Below, piece after piece: positions 22,979-34,343 of a stretch of DNA of 64,000 nt (its first letter is position 1; every line of letters begins with the position of its first letter). The position numbers and the translations under genes were made by a program. The notes under the pieces are model-generated. The model made no database searches and was not told the origin of the DNA. It saw nothing but the letters and a program-made list of their open reading frames with translations. The DNA is from Ulota crispa. Lineage: Eukaryota; Streptophyta; Bryopsida; Orthotrichales; Orthotrichaceae. Location of the stretch: positions 374,501 through 438,500 of the forward strand of contig OY987245.1 of assembly GCA_963920765.1 (NCBI GenBank), written 5' to 3'.

Positions 22979-25900
22979 ATGAAATGGGTGCAGTGTGGAC
23001 CTGGCGATTTTGCAGGGGATCCGCCATCCCTGCGCAGGTGCGTTGAATTGTTTACCACGTTACTCGCCCACTCCATCGCTCTTCTTTGATTTTCTTGAGG
23101 GTTATGCGATCCTGACGTTGGTGTTCCTGTTTCTGGCCCATAAGAACTTTCAATTTGCATTAGGTCTTGTTGATTGTGATTATTGGCTTTGGTCTTCGAA
23201 TTTGCGGATGCCCTGGGTCGAGTTTGGGCCTGAAATTGCAAGCGGGGGTTGCTGGTGGCAGTGGTCACTCGGCCGTTCGCGTGAAGGGCAATCGGATGGT
23301 GGTTTTTGGCGGGCTTTATGATAAAAGTTTTCTTCACGATCTTCACGTTCTTGACATAGGTACTCTACCGGTAGAACGTCGCTTCGCTTGTTTTCACTTG
23401 CAATCGCGTGCTGTATGCGCCATGTTCTGTTGTTTGCTTCCTGTCTGCCGACATGGATAGGTAGGACAGAAAATCAACCTCAAGTCCACCTCAGAATGTT
23501 TGCAAAAGCATTGATTTGATCAGTGTCAGCAACTTTCGAAACTCTCCAAATAAAGTCAAGAGCACATGCCCTTTACTTCCTTGATGCTGATCGTCACACC
23601 CCCTGTAATGAGGAGAGCTTCGTCCGAATGCCACCTTTGACATGTGTAAGATTTTCGCTGGCGACAGAAAACAAATTGTGGTTTCAGCCCGAGTGTACTG
23701 GTACTGCTGAAGAAGGAGCTGTGGTGGGACCTAGTCCACGTGCCTTCCATGTCGCTGTGGCCATTGATTGTAACATGTTCATCTTTGGTGGTCGATATGG
23801 CCGTAAGCGGTTCGATCCCTACCCCTGTTGCTTTGCTTGGTGATTTGATTAAGGAGAGGCTGCAATCTTTAGGAGCTTCAGCAGTCTCGTGTGTGAGTCA
23901 TTTGAAAATGCCCAAACTGCGTTTCCTGCAATATTTTTTAGCCTTTATCCAATCCATGCATATATGTACCTTTTTGAGATAACTCCATTCTTGAAACTTA
24001 AACCTATGAGTGAGCAGGCTCGTTTCCTGCTCCTGGACATTACACTTTAGTAGTTGAATTTAGTCTGGTAAGAAGGATTAGGCGAAGCATCCGGATCAGT
24101 GATCGTTTGAGCATGCCCTAGCGAAATTAGTCAACATTGTCAGATGTTTGAGGAACCAGTTTTGTCAAGCTGCTGCTGCACGCATTGGATATTTTAGACC
24201 GCCTTATACCCGTTTATCTTCTCTCTTGTTGAATGAGAGTTCGATGTGGTTGGTGCAGCCTAGGAGATTTTTGGATGCTCGATACAGGTGAGCTGAAGGC
24301 TTTTCCATGACTGAATTTTGGTTTTTTTGTGTGTATATATATGCCCATGTTTATTTAAATTCCCCATCAGAGTAGATATGTCATGCAAATTTGAATCTGG
24401 GTACTTGGTTCTTCTTTTTTTGCTGAATTTGCTTTGGAATTGGTGAATGGGTTACTTGGATTGATACTGTTGACACATATTTTCCGTGGATAAAGAAACA
24501 TGGCAGTGGGTTGAGCTCAGTGGCTACGGTGATCTTCCTCCACCTAGAGATTTTGCAGCTGGAGCATCTGTTGGCAACGGCAAGTTAGTCATGTGAGCTT
24601 TTTCTACAACACTTGGTTTCGTTTTATTGGACAAGAGCACGCTTTCTGTCTTCGCCAGGTTCTTGGTGCTGCTTGCCTTGCGTTCCTAATCGACTGCCGG
24701 AAAATATGCAGACATGGAGGCTGGGATGGCACAAAGTGGCTCTCTGACATCTACGTGCTCAATACTAGTATGTCTCTGGACACCTTCAGGTTGATTGCGG
24801 GCATTGATAAGTAATATTAGCTTATTTATTTTCTTCTAGTTTGTCATGGAAGAGAAATTTTGCAATAATGAGCCTTGCTAACATGACCCGCTAATTTTTC
24901 TGTGGACTGTGTAGTGTCATTAGAGTGGGTTCTTCTGCCAATAGCAGGGCCTGCTCCTGCTCCTCGATGTGGCCACAGCGCAACCATGGTTGAGAAGCGA
25001 ATGCTCATCTTTGGTGGCCGAGGTTGAGCCTTCCACCTGCCCTTGAATGTCTGCCACTGTTGTTGCCTGTCGACGCTGGTCATGAACTGAATCCTATCCT
25101 CCCTGGCCAAAGCCATCCTGATCGTTTATACTATGCCAACGACTGGGCGCTTTGGGTCTTGCAGGAGGTGGTGGGCCAATCATGGGCGACCTATGGGCAC
25201 TCAAAGGTCTCTTTGATGAAGGTTGAGCCTCCTCTGCTGTTTCCGAGTATTTTGGATTGCAGCTCTCTCGTCTGGTATTATATGATTTGTAGGGCTAGCT
25301 AATAGCCACAAAATGTCAATACATATAAACACGAGGTCTCGTTCTTGTAGCCACTTCGGTACTTAGGGTCCAGCTGATTATTTGGTGCTTTCATTACTAT
25401 TTGAATGGCAGTGTAGAGGATTGGAATATTTATGGGATGACTAGAACCCATGTCGAGTAATAAGATCCAAATGGGAACATATGTCTAGATTACAGTTGCT
25501 CCTTGCGAAATAAGGATAGCTCACTTTGTTTACGATTGCTTGGGTAGTGTTTGCTTGCTTGATATTGACGTTATGCATTTTCAAAGCCATGTCTGAGGTA
25601 ATTTGTCTTATTTGTGGAAGGAAGAACAAGAGCCACCAGCCTGGACGCAACTAAAGCTTCCTGGTTCTGGGCCTGCGCCACGCTGCGGGCATTCTACCAC
25701 CGCAGGTGGATCTCAGGTGTGCACATTCTCTTAGCCAGTAAGAACGTTTAAGAATGTTCGTGCTATTATTGGTTGTTCTTGCGTCATCTATAATCGGCAA
25801 TTTCGAGGTTTGTGGATATTCTGCTTCAGATTTGTGGCTGATCACAATTTTTTCTTTGGCTTTCTTTTGTCTTCCAGTTATTAGTTTTTGGTGGCCATGG

Positions 25901-28028
25901 AACTGCTGGTTGGCTTACACGTTATGACATCTATCACAACGATTGTGTTGTCCTTGATCGAGGTACGTGAACGTTCTGCTACCCAGCGCAAAGTGTCACT
26001 TCAGAGCATGCATCCTAATTGAGTTGGCTTTATTTATTATTTTTAAATCTGAGTTTCTTTTACAGCAACGGTGCAATGGAAGAGACTATCAGTGAGCAAT
26101 GAGCCGCCACCGGCGAGGGCGTACCACACTATGACTCGCATTGGTCCGAGGTTTTTACTGATAGGAGGTTATGACGGCAAATCTACTTTTGGAGACATGT
26201 GGTGGCTTGTAAATGAAGGTTTGTTTTTTGCTTTTTTCAAAATCTCACATCGAGTTTTTCGTGGTGCAATCGTTCATTAGCAGCGTGGAATGTATGACGG
26301 ATAAGGAAGTTTATAGTTCTGGTCGTTTTTTACTGTGTAAGTTGCAGAGATAGATCATCTTCATCTTGAAGGCAATTGTAGGGAAGAACCTGCGAGATGA
26401 GATCTTGTTTGTAATCTATAAGGAGAAGCATGCTTAGTTGATCCTTGTTTGATATATCACAGAAGACGAAATTGCCAAGCGGGCACTTCTGTCCCCAGCC
26501 AGTAGTTTCAAAACTACTGACTTGGACCCCTCCAAAAAACCTCCAAGGCGCTCACCCTTGGCGGACAGTAAGGTAAGCTTAGTTGTTATCATATTGATAC
26601 GCAGTTACGAAGATCAGGTTTCAAACTGGTGTTATTATTGGTGCCGAGAGCTGGCTGTCTTCTTTGATTCTGTCGCGGACTTTTCTGCTATATGGGTGCT
26701 ATCATCGTCAAGGAGCCATAATCCCCTGCACTCTCCTCACATGCGTTTTGCCGACATTTTATCAATAAGTCTTGAAGAAAGAACTGGTATCATTTAATAA
26801 GTTTAGCGAGAGTTGTTTTTCCTATCAGACTCATGGCGAAAATACATTGTCGCCACTCAATGAGCTTCGACAACGTCTTGGACTACCAGCTGTTGCTATC
26901 GCCCCACCTCCAGTAACGGCTAATGATGATGAAGAGCTTCTTACTCTAGGGAAAGAGTTGTTGTCTGCGAGAGATCAGAATATTCCAGCCTCAGCATCTT
27001 TTCTTCTAAAGGTACACTTGCCTGCAAATATCGAGGCTATCGTCGTTTTTCTGCATTCACAGTTTCAAAACGGTAAAGAACGTTTTATTCTGCATCAGAG
27101 TATAAGCCACCTCTCCAGTCAAGGCGAATGCCTATGCCCAAATGTTTTTGATTTTCTCCCCTATCTAGGTGATCTCTTGTTCACTAGTAGTTTCTAGAAA
27201 AAGGTACGTATTACCCTGCGGCAGTTTCTTTTGTGTTTCCATCCGTACGTTCAGAAAAGCTGAGGTTTGTGCTGCATCTTTATAGGTAGTAAGGGAGCAT
27301 TGGAGTCAATCATATGCACATTCAATTCGGATTCGGGAGTTGAGCCCCCTACTTCGCGACTACCGGCGTCTCGTGGCCACAAATGATAGGTTATTATTCA
27401 CTTCATATCTCTTATTGCTGATGTCCTGTACTGTTTCTGACTAGTAAACCTACGCTAGGGGGTTTTGGGAACTTATGGTCATTGTCAGTTGCTTGACAAG
27501 CTTGTGCTTGCAGGAGTGGAGTGTTGAAACTTGGAACCATCGATGGGGAAGGTACAGCACTGCAGATTTACCGGTTCTACCACATGAAGGATGCGAATCA
27601 GGTATTGCACTCTATTCGTTGGCATCTGTCTGATATCCCGGTCTCTTGTGTCGTACACTCTTCTAGCAAATACAGTGAACCGTTCTGCCCAACTCTGATC
27701 TCTTCCCGTTTAGGACGGATTTGGGGTTATTTGCCCTCCTACTAACGCAACTCTGTTATTCGTCCGTTTTCTTTAAGTGAAAATGGTCTTCCACGTGTAC
27801 CGAGTTGTAGAGCTGCGTTCTCTATTGCCCTCATCTGAGAAGCTGGTTAGTTTCTGCAAGGAACTAAAACGCTGACATTGCGTTCCTAGTTTCTCTTGGG
27901 CTGTTTGTTTGCCAGAAAAGTGACAATCCAGAATTTTTTGTCAGGTGCGAATGGACGACATTCCTACTCTGCTGACTGAATATAAGCAGCTGTGTCACCT
28001 CCAAATCACTGCGGATCAAGGAGCTTGA
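22979..28028 (+). CDS. Kelch-repeat protein, 514 aa, 16 exons
   Basis: Coding exons: 22979-23037, 23262-23359, 23668-23809, 24259-24287, 24496-24592, 24712-24767, 24915-25022, 25165-25221, 25625-25716, 25878-25962, 26066-26218, 26463-26572, 26829-27011, 27286-27389, 27514-27601, 27945-28028. They total 1545 bases and stay in phase from ATG to TGA. Residues 1-326 form a kelch beta-propeller, with blades ending in paired glycines and a later Trp ([99 protein letters not shown]). The C-terminal 190 residues are a charged, helix-rich extension with no catalytic motif. It looks like the plant single-copy kelch family of Arabidopsis At2g36360 type (recalled, not searched). Role unknown; probably a protein-binding scaffold. 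Exon 4 is only 29 bases. The exon 3 donor is weak (GTTCGA) and chosen for frame and family fit. Confidence 0.9.
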
Positions 28029-28440
28029 CCAACGTTGCAAGCTTAGTAGCAAACAGTACAATCAGGCACTACTGATTTCACAGAAATGAAATTTTGCAAA
28101 TATTGCAGCAAAAGTCTCCCAAACTCATGAATTGAGACTGATCAGTCTTAGAATTTGAGACTGATTTTTAGGTTTTGTGGTAATCAATTATTGATATGTT
28201 CACGCACATCGAGTATGGGCAGGCTGTTTAGCATAATAGATCAAATATCCTTGCAGACGAAGGTAGACGGTGATGGCACAGTGAGGTGGGGGTGTCCACA
28301 AAGCGTCCTTGTAAGAATTTATCAGAGGAATTGCATTCTTAAGAGCATTTTTAGTCAATTTTCTTTTGAAAGATTAATGGAAGTTGCGCTTAACCATTTT
28401 CAATTCATATGTCTTTGGCCTCTAATTGAATTACTTACGA
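28029..28440 (+). other. 3' flank of the kelch gene
   Basis: AT-richer sequence after the stop, probably the 3' untranslated region. No certain polyadenylation signal or further exon is visible. Confidence 0.4.
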
Positions 28441-28567
28441 TGTTTTGATGTTGGAATTGGAGAGTGCTATAAAAGCGTCCTCACTCTGACAAGCGGGGAA
28501 AGGGGCAGTGATAAAGCGAATGGGGAGGGCCACGAGGGTGACACTCTCTCCAATATAATAAAGAAAC

Positions 28568-28828
28568 ATGAGTGGACCTGGTGGAGGCTGTGTGGGCAAC
28601 CCCAAAACTGCGGGTGGGCATTCAGACTTAGATTCTGGGGAACGTGGAAGGAACGTGTGTGGCGGGGAGGATTGGATGGACCACACCCCAGCAGGCGGAA
28701 GGCACGGCGTCCAATACGAGGGGAAGGGGGTGTCGAAGCTGGTTTGTAAAGCAATTTCGGAATTAACTTACGTGATTTCAGTGTTGGCGAACGCTACAGC
28801 ACTTGTTGCTATCGCTGTCCAAACTTGA
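28568..28828 (+). CDS. Possible small ORF, 86 aa, unrecognised
   Basis: An ATG with A at -3 (AAACATGAG) opens an 86-codon frame in a GC-rich patch (28465-28740). The first 60 residues are Gly-rich and hydrophilic. The last 25 (around LTYVISVLANATALVAIAV) are hydrophobic enough for one membrane helix, so a tail-anchored small protein is conceivable. Two other frames are also open here, which weakens the case. I see no domain. It could equally be promoter or untranslated sequence. Confidence 0.2.
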   Translation: MSGPGGGCVGNPKTAGGHSDLDSGERGRNVCGGEDWMDHTPAGGRHGVQYEGKGVSKLVCKAISELTYVISVLANATALVAIAVQT

Positions 28829-28840
28829 TTTTTTTATCGA

Positions 28841-30539
28841 CCGAATCCTGCTTTTTAGCTCTTGCATATGATGTGCTTCTATCGTTGTGTACATAAAGGG
28901 AAATTCCTTTTCGGAGACTCGAGTGTTACTTTGGTCTGAACGAAACAGCGTCCAAAAGTGCTCCGTTCATGATCCAGATCCACAATATGGATTTGGTGGT
29001 TAACCAACTTCACCGCTACCATTCAACTGCACCGACATACTTTCTTGTTGCGCCGAGTGTGGACGGCATTGTCTAGCCGTTCCAGCATTGAAGTCTTTTG
29101 CAAAATTTATTAGAGTGTTTTGTAGAGGTCGACGACCGCACTGGTCGCTCCTCTGTCCATGCATGCGATGCCGTCCGACGGAGGGACGCCTACGCAGCTT
29201 TCACAGGAACTTGGACCACCTGGAGAGTGGGAGCACGGTGTCACTCTCCTCCTTCATGCTCCGAGCTCCGTTGCTCCAGCCCCTTCCTCCAGCTGCGTTT
29301 CGAACGCAGCTGCCTCAGTGAACTTAGTTCTTGCCTGTCTCTGTGAACTTTGATTGTCTTGATTTGCGCATTGCAACCCTCCCTCTCCTGCCTGCCCCTC
29401 AAAGCTGAATTTGATTTCTTTCGTCTGTATGCTTCCTTTGTTGCATTTGTCCGCACTCGGACTTCCACAATTCCCGGCGGATTTATCTCCTTCGTTTTCA
29501 GTACTGACGGTCATCGCGAGTGCCGGCCCTTTCTCTTCATTTGATGGATGCCAAAATTTTCTTACGGATTCGACCAGATGGTTGTCATTCTGGCTCCACA
29601 AATCGGTTCAGCCGTCGGTGACCCATGCCGGCTGATTGTGGATGCACCTCTGCTCGCACCAGTCCATGCAAGGAGACCTCTTACGTTTCGTGACTCCCAG
29701 GCGAGAGAAGAGACGGACGGTGTGGTGTTCCTGCGCTGCAAAGGAGGACAAGTTGCCCTAAAAGGCTATAGAGTGTGTGCACAGCTTAGAATAAAGAATT
29801 GTAATGAAGGCCGACGCCCTCTCAGCCTCCTCTCCGTAGTCCGTAGTGTAGCCCGTTCTCAAAGCCTGAGGCAAACCGCAGCCGCGACAAGTTGCGAGGG
29901 GACGGTAACTGTGAGGGAGAGAGGGGGGGGGGGGGGAAGGCGGGGAAGGCGGGGGAAGTCCTTTGGCACCAAGAAATCAATCCTGAACGACGATCTGGCG
30001 GTAAGCATCGAGGATCCACGTTCTGCGACTGGGAGCGCTATATATTGTGGGGCGGAGTGGCTGCTTTTCTTGGGTGGGCCCGCATTCGTCTGCGCAGCCT
30101 CCGAGGACCGGTAGTCTTGGAGGGGCGGTATCTTTTTTTTAATTGGCAGGGTTTCTTTTTTTCGGTTGATGAATCTTGCAAGCAACTGAATTGTTAAACG
30201 ACCTGCCCGCGGTAGTAGCACTACACTCTCGCAGCAGCAGCAGCAGCGTCGTCGTCGTCGTCGTCGTCGCCTCCCTAACTTACCTCGCTCGCTGGCTCGC
30301 GCAACCTGCATCCCTCCAACTTTGACTGGCTTCGACTTCGTCGTTCTCACACGCTTCCTTGCACACTCCCACTTGCACGCAATTGCGTGTCCCACCTCCC
30401 ATGACGTCGCCTCGGCGATACAACTCCTCTTCATTCACTCTCTGACCCGAACTCGTGCGCGTCTGATCTCCACCCGCTTAAATCTTCTCCTGTTTAATTT
30501 TTTCTGTCCTTCCCTCCGTCTACTCTGCTCCTCAGGCTC
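28841..30539 (+). promoter_or_regulatory. Intergenic region and 5' leader of the protease gene
   Basis: The distal part is mixed. From 29000 it is GC-richer, with a 14-G run (29923-29936), a TATATATTG box at about 30038 and, nearer the start codon, adjacent GCA (30231-30247) and GTC (30248-30269) triplet runs followed by CT-rich leader sequence. Long frames here (29548-30114 plus; 29859-30434 minus) have low-complexity Arg, Ser and Pro content and no recognisable domain, so I do not call them genes. Confidence 0.4.
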
Positions 30540-33500
30540 ATGGAGGCCGTCGTCGCCGTCGCCGTTGCGGGTGCTGGATCGTTTCGCTGCCCGCTCCCGC
30601 ATCATGCGCAGCTTCACTCTCACCGATCCTCCCTTCTGGGCCATCCTCTCTCTCCCGCGTTTCTGCTTTCCCGGCCTCAGTCATGGCCGCCCCGTCGTCG
30701 GCTCGTAGCCATGGTGCAGCCCAATTGGCCTCGTCGTCCCCCCCAGCACGTGCAAAGCGCCCTTTCCAAGGCCCTGCACGTCGCATCGACCGTCCTGCTG
30801 GCCTCCGGCGCAGCTGCTCTGGTGTGGCTGCAATCGGCGTCGGCCGTGGCCGAGACCTTCACGATCACCTTCCCAGGCTCAAAAATTGGAGAGGTGAATG
30901 CGGTGCAGCGGACTTTGGTTGAGGCCTGGGGAATTGTGCGGGAGACCTACGTGGATCCGACTTTCAATAACCAAGGTAAGCGCTTGGTGTGTCGGTGCCG
31001 ATTTCTCGATGATGCTTTCTTGCGCTTCCCGTCGCAATCTGCTGTTTCCCGATTGTGTGCGTACCGGTGGAGGTTCGAGGATCTCACGCATCCTTTTTAA
31101 TTTTCTTGTTGAGATTTGTCTACTTTTTAGGAACTCCTCTTCTGCGCTGCCACTGACACTGACTCGTATTGTGAGCAGATTGGGATCTCAAGCTGCAAGA
31201 AGTGTTGGCAGAGACGCTCCGTCTCAAGACGTCAGACGCTGCATATGGCAAGATTCGGACGATGCTTGCCACTTTGGGAGACCCCTTCACTCGGATTGTC
31301 AGCCCTCAGGTCCCCTTTTGCCTCTCCTCCTGTTACGCGTGGTTATGATTTGTATCCAGAGATCCATGGATCTTTCTCCGCCGTGGCGTTGACATTATGG
31401 GAGGATGATCGTGCAGGAATATGCAACCTTTCGGATTAACAATGACGGCGCCTTGGAAGGGGTGGGCTTGCTCATAGGGTCTGACCGAGATTCTGGCCGA
31501 TTGGTACGTCAACGAATCATTGCAGCCTATTATGTTTAGAAGCTGGAATTGTTCTCTCTTATCATTCTCGACAATCTGTGTAGACTGAGTGTCTCGTATG
31601 CAATGTGACTGTGTGACTGTCGGTGATTTTTATTTCAATTTTAGTTCTTTAAAATTTTAAACCGTGAATCATACATGCGATATTCCTGGTGTTGTGGGCA
31701 CGTAGCCTTTGTTTTTTTTAAAATCTGTGGCCTTCAGTTCCTGGCTCTTGATATCCGAGTATAACGAGTATAACGAACATAACGAGCATAACGAGCATAA
31801 CGAGCATAACGAGCATAACGAGCATAACGAGCATAACGAGCATAACGAGCATATAACGAGCATAACGAGCATATAACGAGCATATAACGAGCATATAACG
31901 AGCATAACGAGCATAACGAGCATATAACGAGCATATAACGAGCATATAACGAGCATAACGAGCATAACGAGCATAACGAGTAGCAGATCCGTAGATTGAG
32001 GGATTCACATTTTGGAGGGATGCCATTGTGCTTCCGGTATCGTGAATCTGGGTTACGATGAACCTTCCAAACAGGATTTGTACAAATTTTAGATAGTTTT
32101 CCATCCCGCTCGATGTCTGTAGCATTACACATATTTTTGGGATACTTACTTCTGAATGCACTCAGCGACTCTGGAAATGTTAACGAATGCCTTGTCGACT
32201 TTCACAGGTTGTGCTGTCTCCTATTGAGGGTGGCCCTGCACAGCGAGCGGGGATCCTGACTGGCGATGAATTAGTACAAATTGACGGTAAGCATATGAGT
32301 GTTTGCTATAATGAGGCTGAAGCCAATAGTATTCACCTGATGCGGAATCTCACCTCTCTTACTGACTTGGACTGGTTGGAACTGCAGATGTGGCACTTGC
32401 AGGCATGAACAATGAGGAAGTTGCCACTAAACTCCGGGGGCGAGCCGGCACGTCAGTCACTTTGAAAGTGCGCAGAACTGTAAGTATGTTTTACCAGTTT
32501 CCTGTTTTCAAAACTTCGAAATTCATATTTTGGCTTCTGAAAATGCAGTACTTAGGGCCAGCTGCTCGAAGTTATAACGAGTTTATGAACGTTTAGCAGA
32601 CCTGAGGTAAGCGTAGGGAGGTTGAAATTGACTTTGGAGGTGATTGTTACAGGGGCGTGGGACTGCTGTGTCCACGGCTACCGAGCTCACTGAGGTAAAG
32701 ATCCAGCGCGAAACAATACTGCTGTCCCCTGTATACTCTGCGGTGATACATCATGTCGCGCCTAGCGGCCAGGAAATTAAGACGGGATATGTTCGTTTGT
32801 CTGCATTCTCGCAGGTATGTTCTTCAATGAAAATTTGTTCGTTTCATGGTACTCATGTAAGCTCGTATTTTTATTCAACTGCGTAAAGCTAAGATCAATA
32901 ACCGAAGTCTCTGAGACGCCACATGCTTGATAATGTTGGAAGACACTCACAAGAAATGGCTGTACGTGGGTAGCTTCGTGGCTTCCTTGACCTTCCACGT
33001 AGAATTTCGGTGCATTTTGTAATACTGTCGTTAGAAATTACTTCGTCATTGATTGATTGGATATATTTCCTTTGCTCTACAAGTGGCCGTGTTGATATTT
33101 TGATGTCCTTGGACTCTTCGATCTTGGTGTTCTCGTGTATTCCCAGGGACGTGCTGCAGAGCAGTCATGGGAACTGACGAGGGCCTACTGTCCCTGAGTC
33201 CAGTCTCTGCAGATATAGAGTTTCGTTTATCAGAGTATTCTGAGGACGTAGCTTTTGCTGGGTCCTTGTGGATATCGGCTATGAAATTTTAAAGGTTCAG
33301 CTCAGTTTTTTAGTGGTGGTTTCAACTTGAGGTTTCAGAATGCTGCAGTTGATATGGAGAAAGCAGTGTCGGAATTGGAAGATGCAGGAGTGGATTCCTA
33401 CATCCTGGACCTACGCAACAATCCTGTATGTGTTTCATAATCCTTTACCTCTTTTGCAAGCCTCCAGGATTTTCTAGTGACACCTATCTTGATGAAATTA

Positions 33501-34343
33501 TGTTTTTTCGTCCCTTATCAGCATGCAGAGTCGCCACTAACACTGGTGTGGAGGCGGTGGATGTGCAGGGTGGCTTAGTGAAAGCAGGGCTGGACGTTGC
33601 TCAGATGTGGCTAGATGGAAACGAGACTCTGGTGAACACCGTAGATCGCAACGGGTTCACACAGCCTATCAATCTCATTAACGGCCACGCCATTACTCGT
33701 GATCCCTTGGTGGTTTTGGTCAACGAGGGGAGCGCTAGTGCCAGCGAGATTCTCGCGGGAGCGTTACATGACAATGGACGCGCGGTGCTTGTTGGAACGA
33801 AAACATATGGCAAAGGCAAAATACAGGTGTGCGGCTCTCTTTGCCGCAGTAGTTGACATGAATCAGAGTTGACATGCTGGTGGTGCTGTTTGAAGTCTCA
33901 TAAGCTTTCTGGACTTCGGTCGGTTTAGGGTCTCCGATGGAAGGGATGTTCCATGGATTCTCTTTCCATGGTGGCGTCTACAATGTTTAGGACGGTTTGA
34001 AATGACTCCTTTGTACCAAATCTGTAATGCTCCTTCGTTGCTGAGGGGGGATTGATGTAGTGCTTGCGTCCTCATTAACCCAGCTTTGCAATCCTCGTCG
34101 TATGGAATGATGCAGAGTGTGACAGAATTGCGGGATGGGTCGGCACTCTTTGTCACGGTGGCCAAATATCTGTCGCCTGCGCTGCATCAAATCGACCATG
34201 TTGGTATCGCCCCTGATGTGAAGTGCTCTCCTAGCGAAGTTGTGCCGATTTCGATGTCCAGGGGAGGGGCATCTGGGGAGATGTTCCCTCTGGACAGTGA
34301 CTCCTGTATCATGACTGCCGAACAGCAATTCGATCTCCAGTGA
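30540..34343 (+). CDS. C-terminal processing peptidase (S41), chloroplast, 519 aa, 9 exons
   Basis: Coding exons: 30540-30975, 31179-31309, 31417-31503, 32208-32286, 32388-32479, 32653-32814, 33339-33425, 33569-33826, 34116-34343 (1560 bases, in phase throughout). Residues 1-60 are Ser/Arg/Pro-rich like a transit peptide. Residues 79-97 are hydrophobic and are followed by ASA and AVA, a lumenal-signal pattern, so two-step import to the thylakoid lumen is likely. A PDZ domain spans about 199-285. The S41 core follows, with catalytic Ser415 (in EGSASASEI) and Lys440 (in YGKGKIQ), both intact. CtpA enzymes cut C-terminal extensions such as that of D1; this sequence ([21 protein letters not shown]) looks closer to the plant CtpA-like group of At5g46390/At3g57680 (recalled) than to the D1 protease itself, so its substrate is uncertain. 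Confidence 0.93.
31753..31981. repeat. AACGAGCAT minisatellite in intron 3 of the protease gene
   Basis: About 230 bases of 9-base AACGAGCAT units mixed with 11-base AACGAGCATAT units lie inside the intron 31504-32207. Because 9 is a multiple of 3 and no unit carries a stop, long minus-strand frames appear (31669-32161); they are artefacts. The array is nearly uniform, so copy number probably varies between individuals. Confidence 0.95.

Noticed and set aside
22620-23346. Two overlapping minus-strand frames (135 and 161 codons) antisense to the kelch gene start
   Set aside because: They are GC-driven shadow frames; the plus strand carries phased exons with family-matching sequence, and the minus-strand proteins show only low-complexity Arg, Ser and Pro.
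23803-23822. A tRNA B-box-like sequence (GGTTCGATCCCTACCC) with a possible tRNA gene around it
   Set aside because: No matching A box or acceptor stem pairing was found, and it lies at the splice donor of a kelch exon.
29859-30434. A 191-codon minus-strand frame with a poly-Arg/Cys stretch
   Set aside because: The poly-Arg and poly-Cys runs are translations of the GTC/GCA triplet repeats in the leader of the protease gene; no domain is present.
31753-31981. A CRISPR-like regular repeat
   Set aside because: Units are directly adjacent with no unique spacers; it is a minisatellite in a eukaryotic intron.
31669-32161. Long minus-strand open frames across the intron 3 repeat, giving repetitive Ala-Arg-Tyr, Leu-Val-Met and Cys-Ser-Leu proteins
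   Set aside because: They arise from a 9-base tandem unit lacking stops, inside an intron of a well-supported gene on the other strand.
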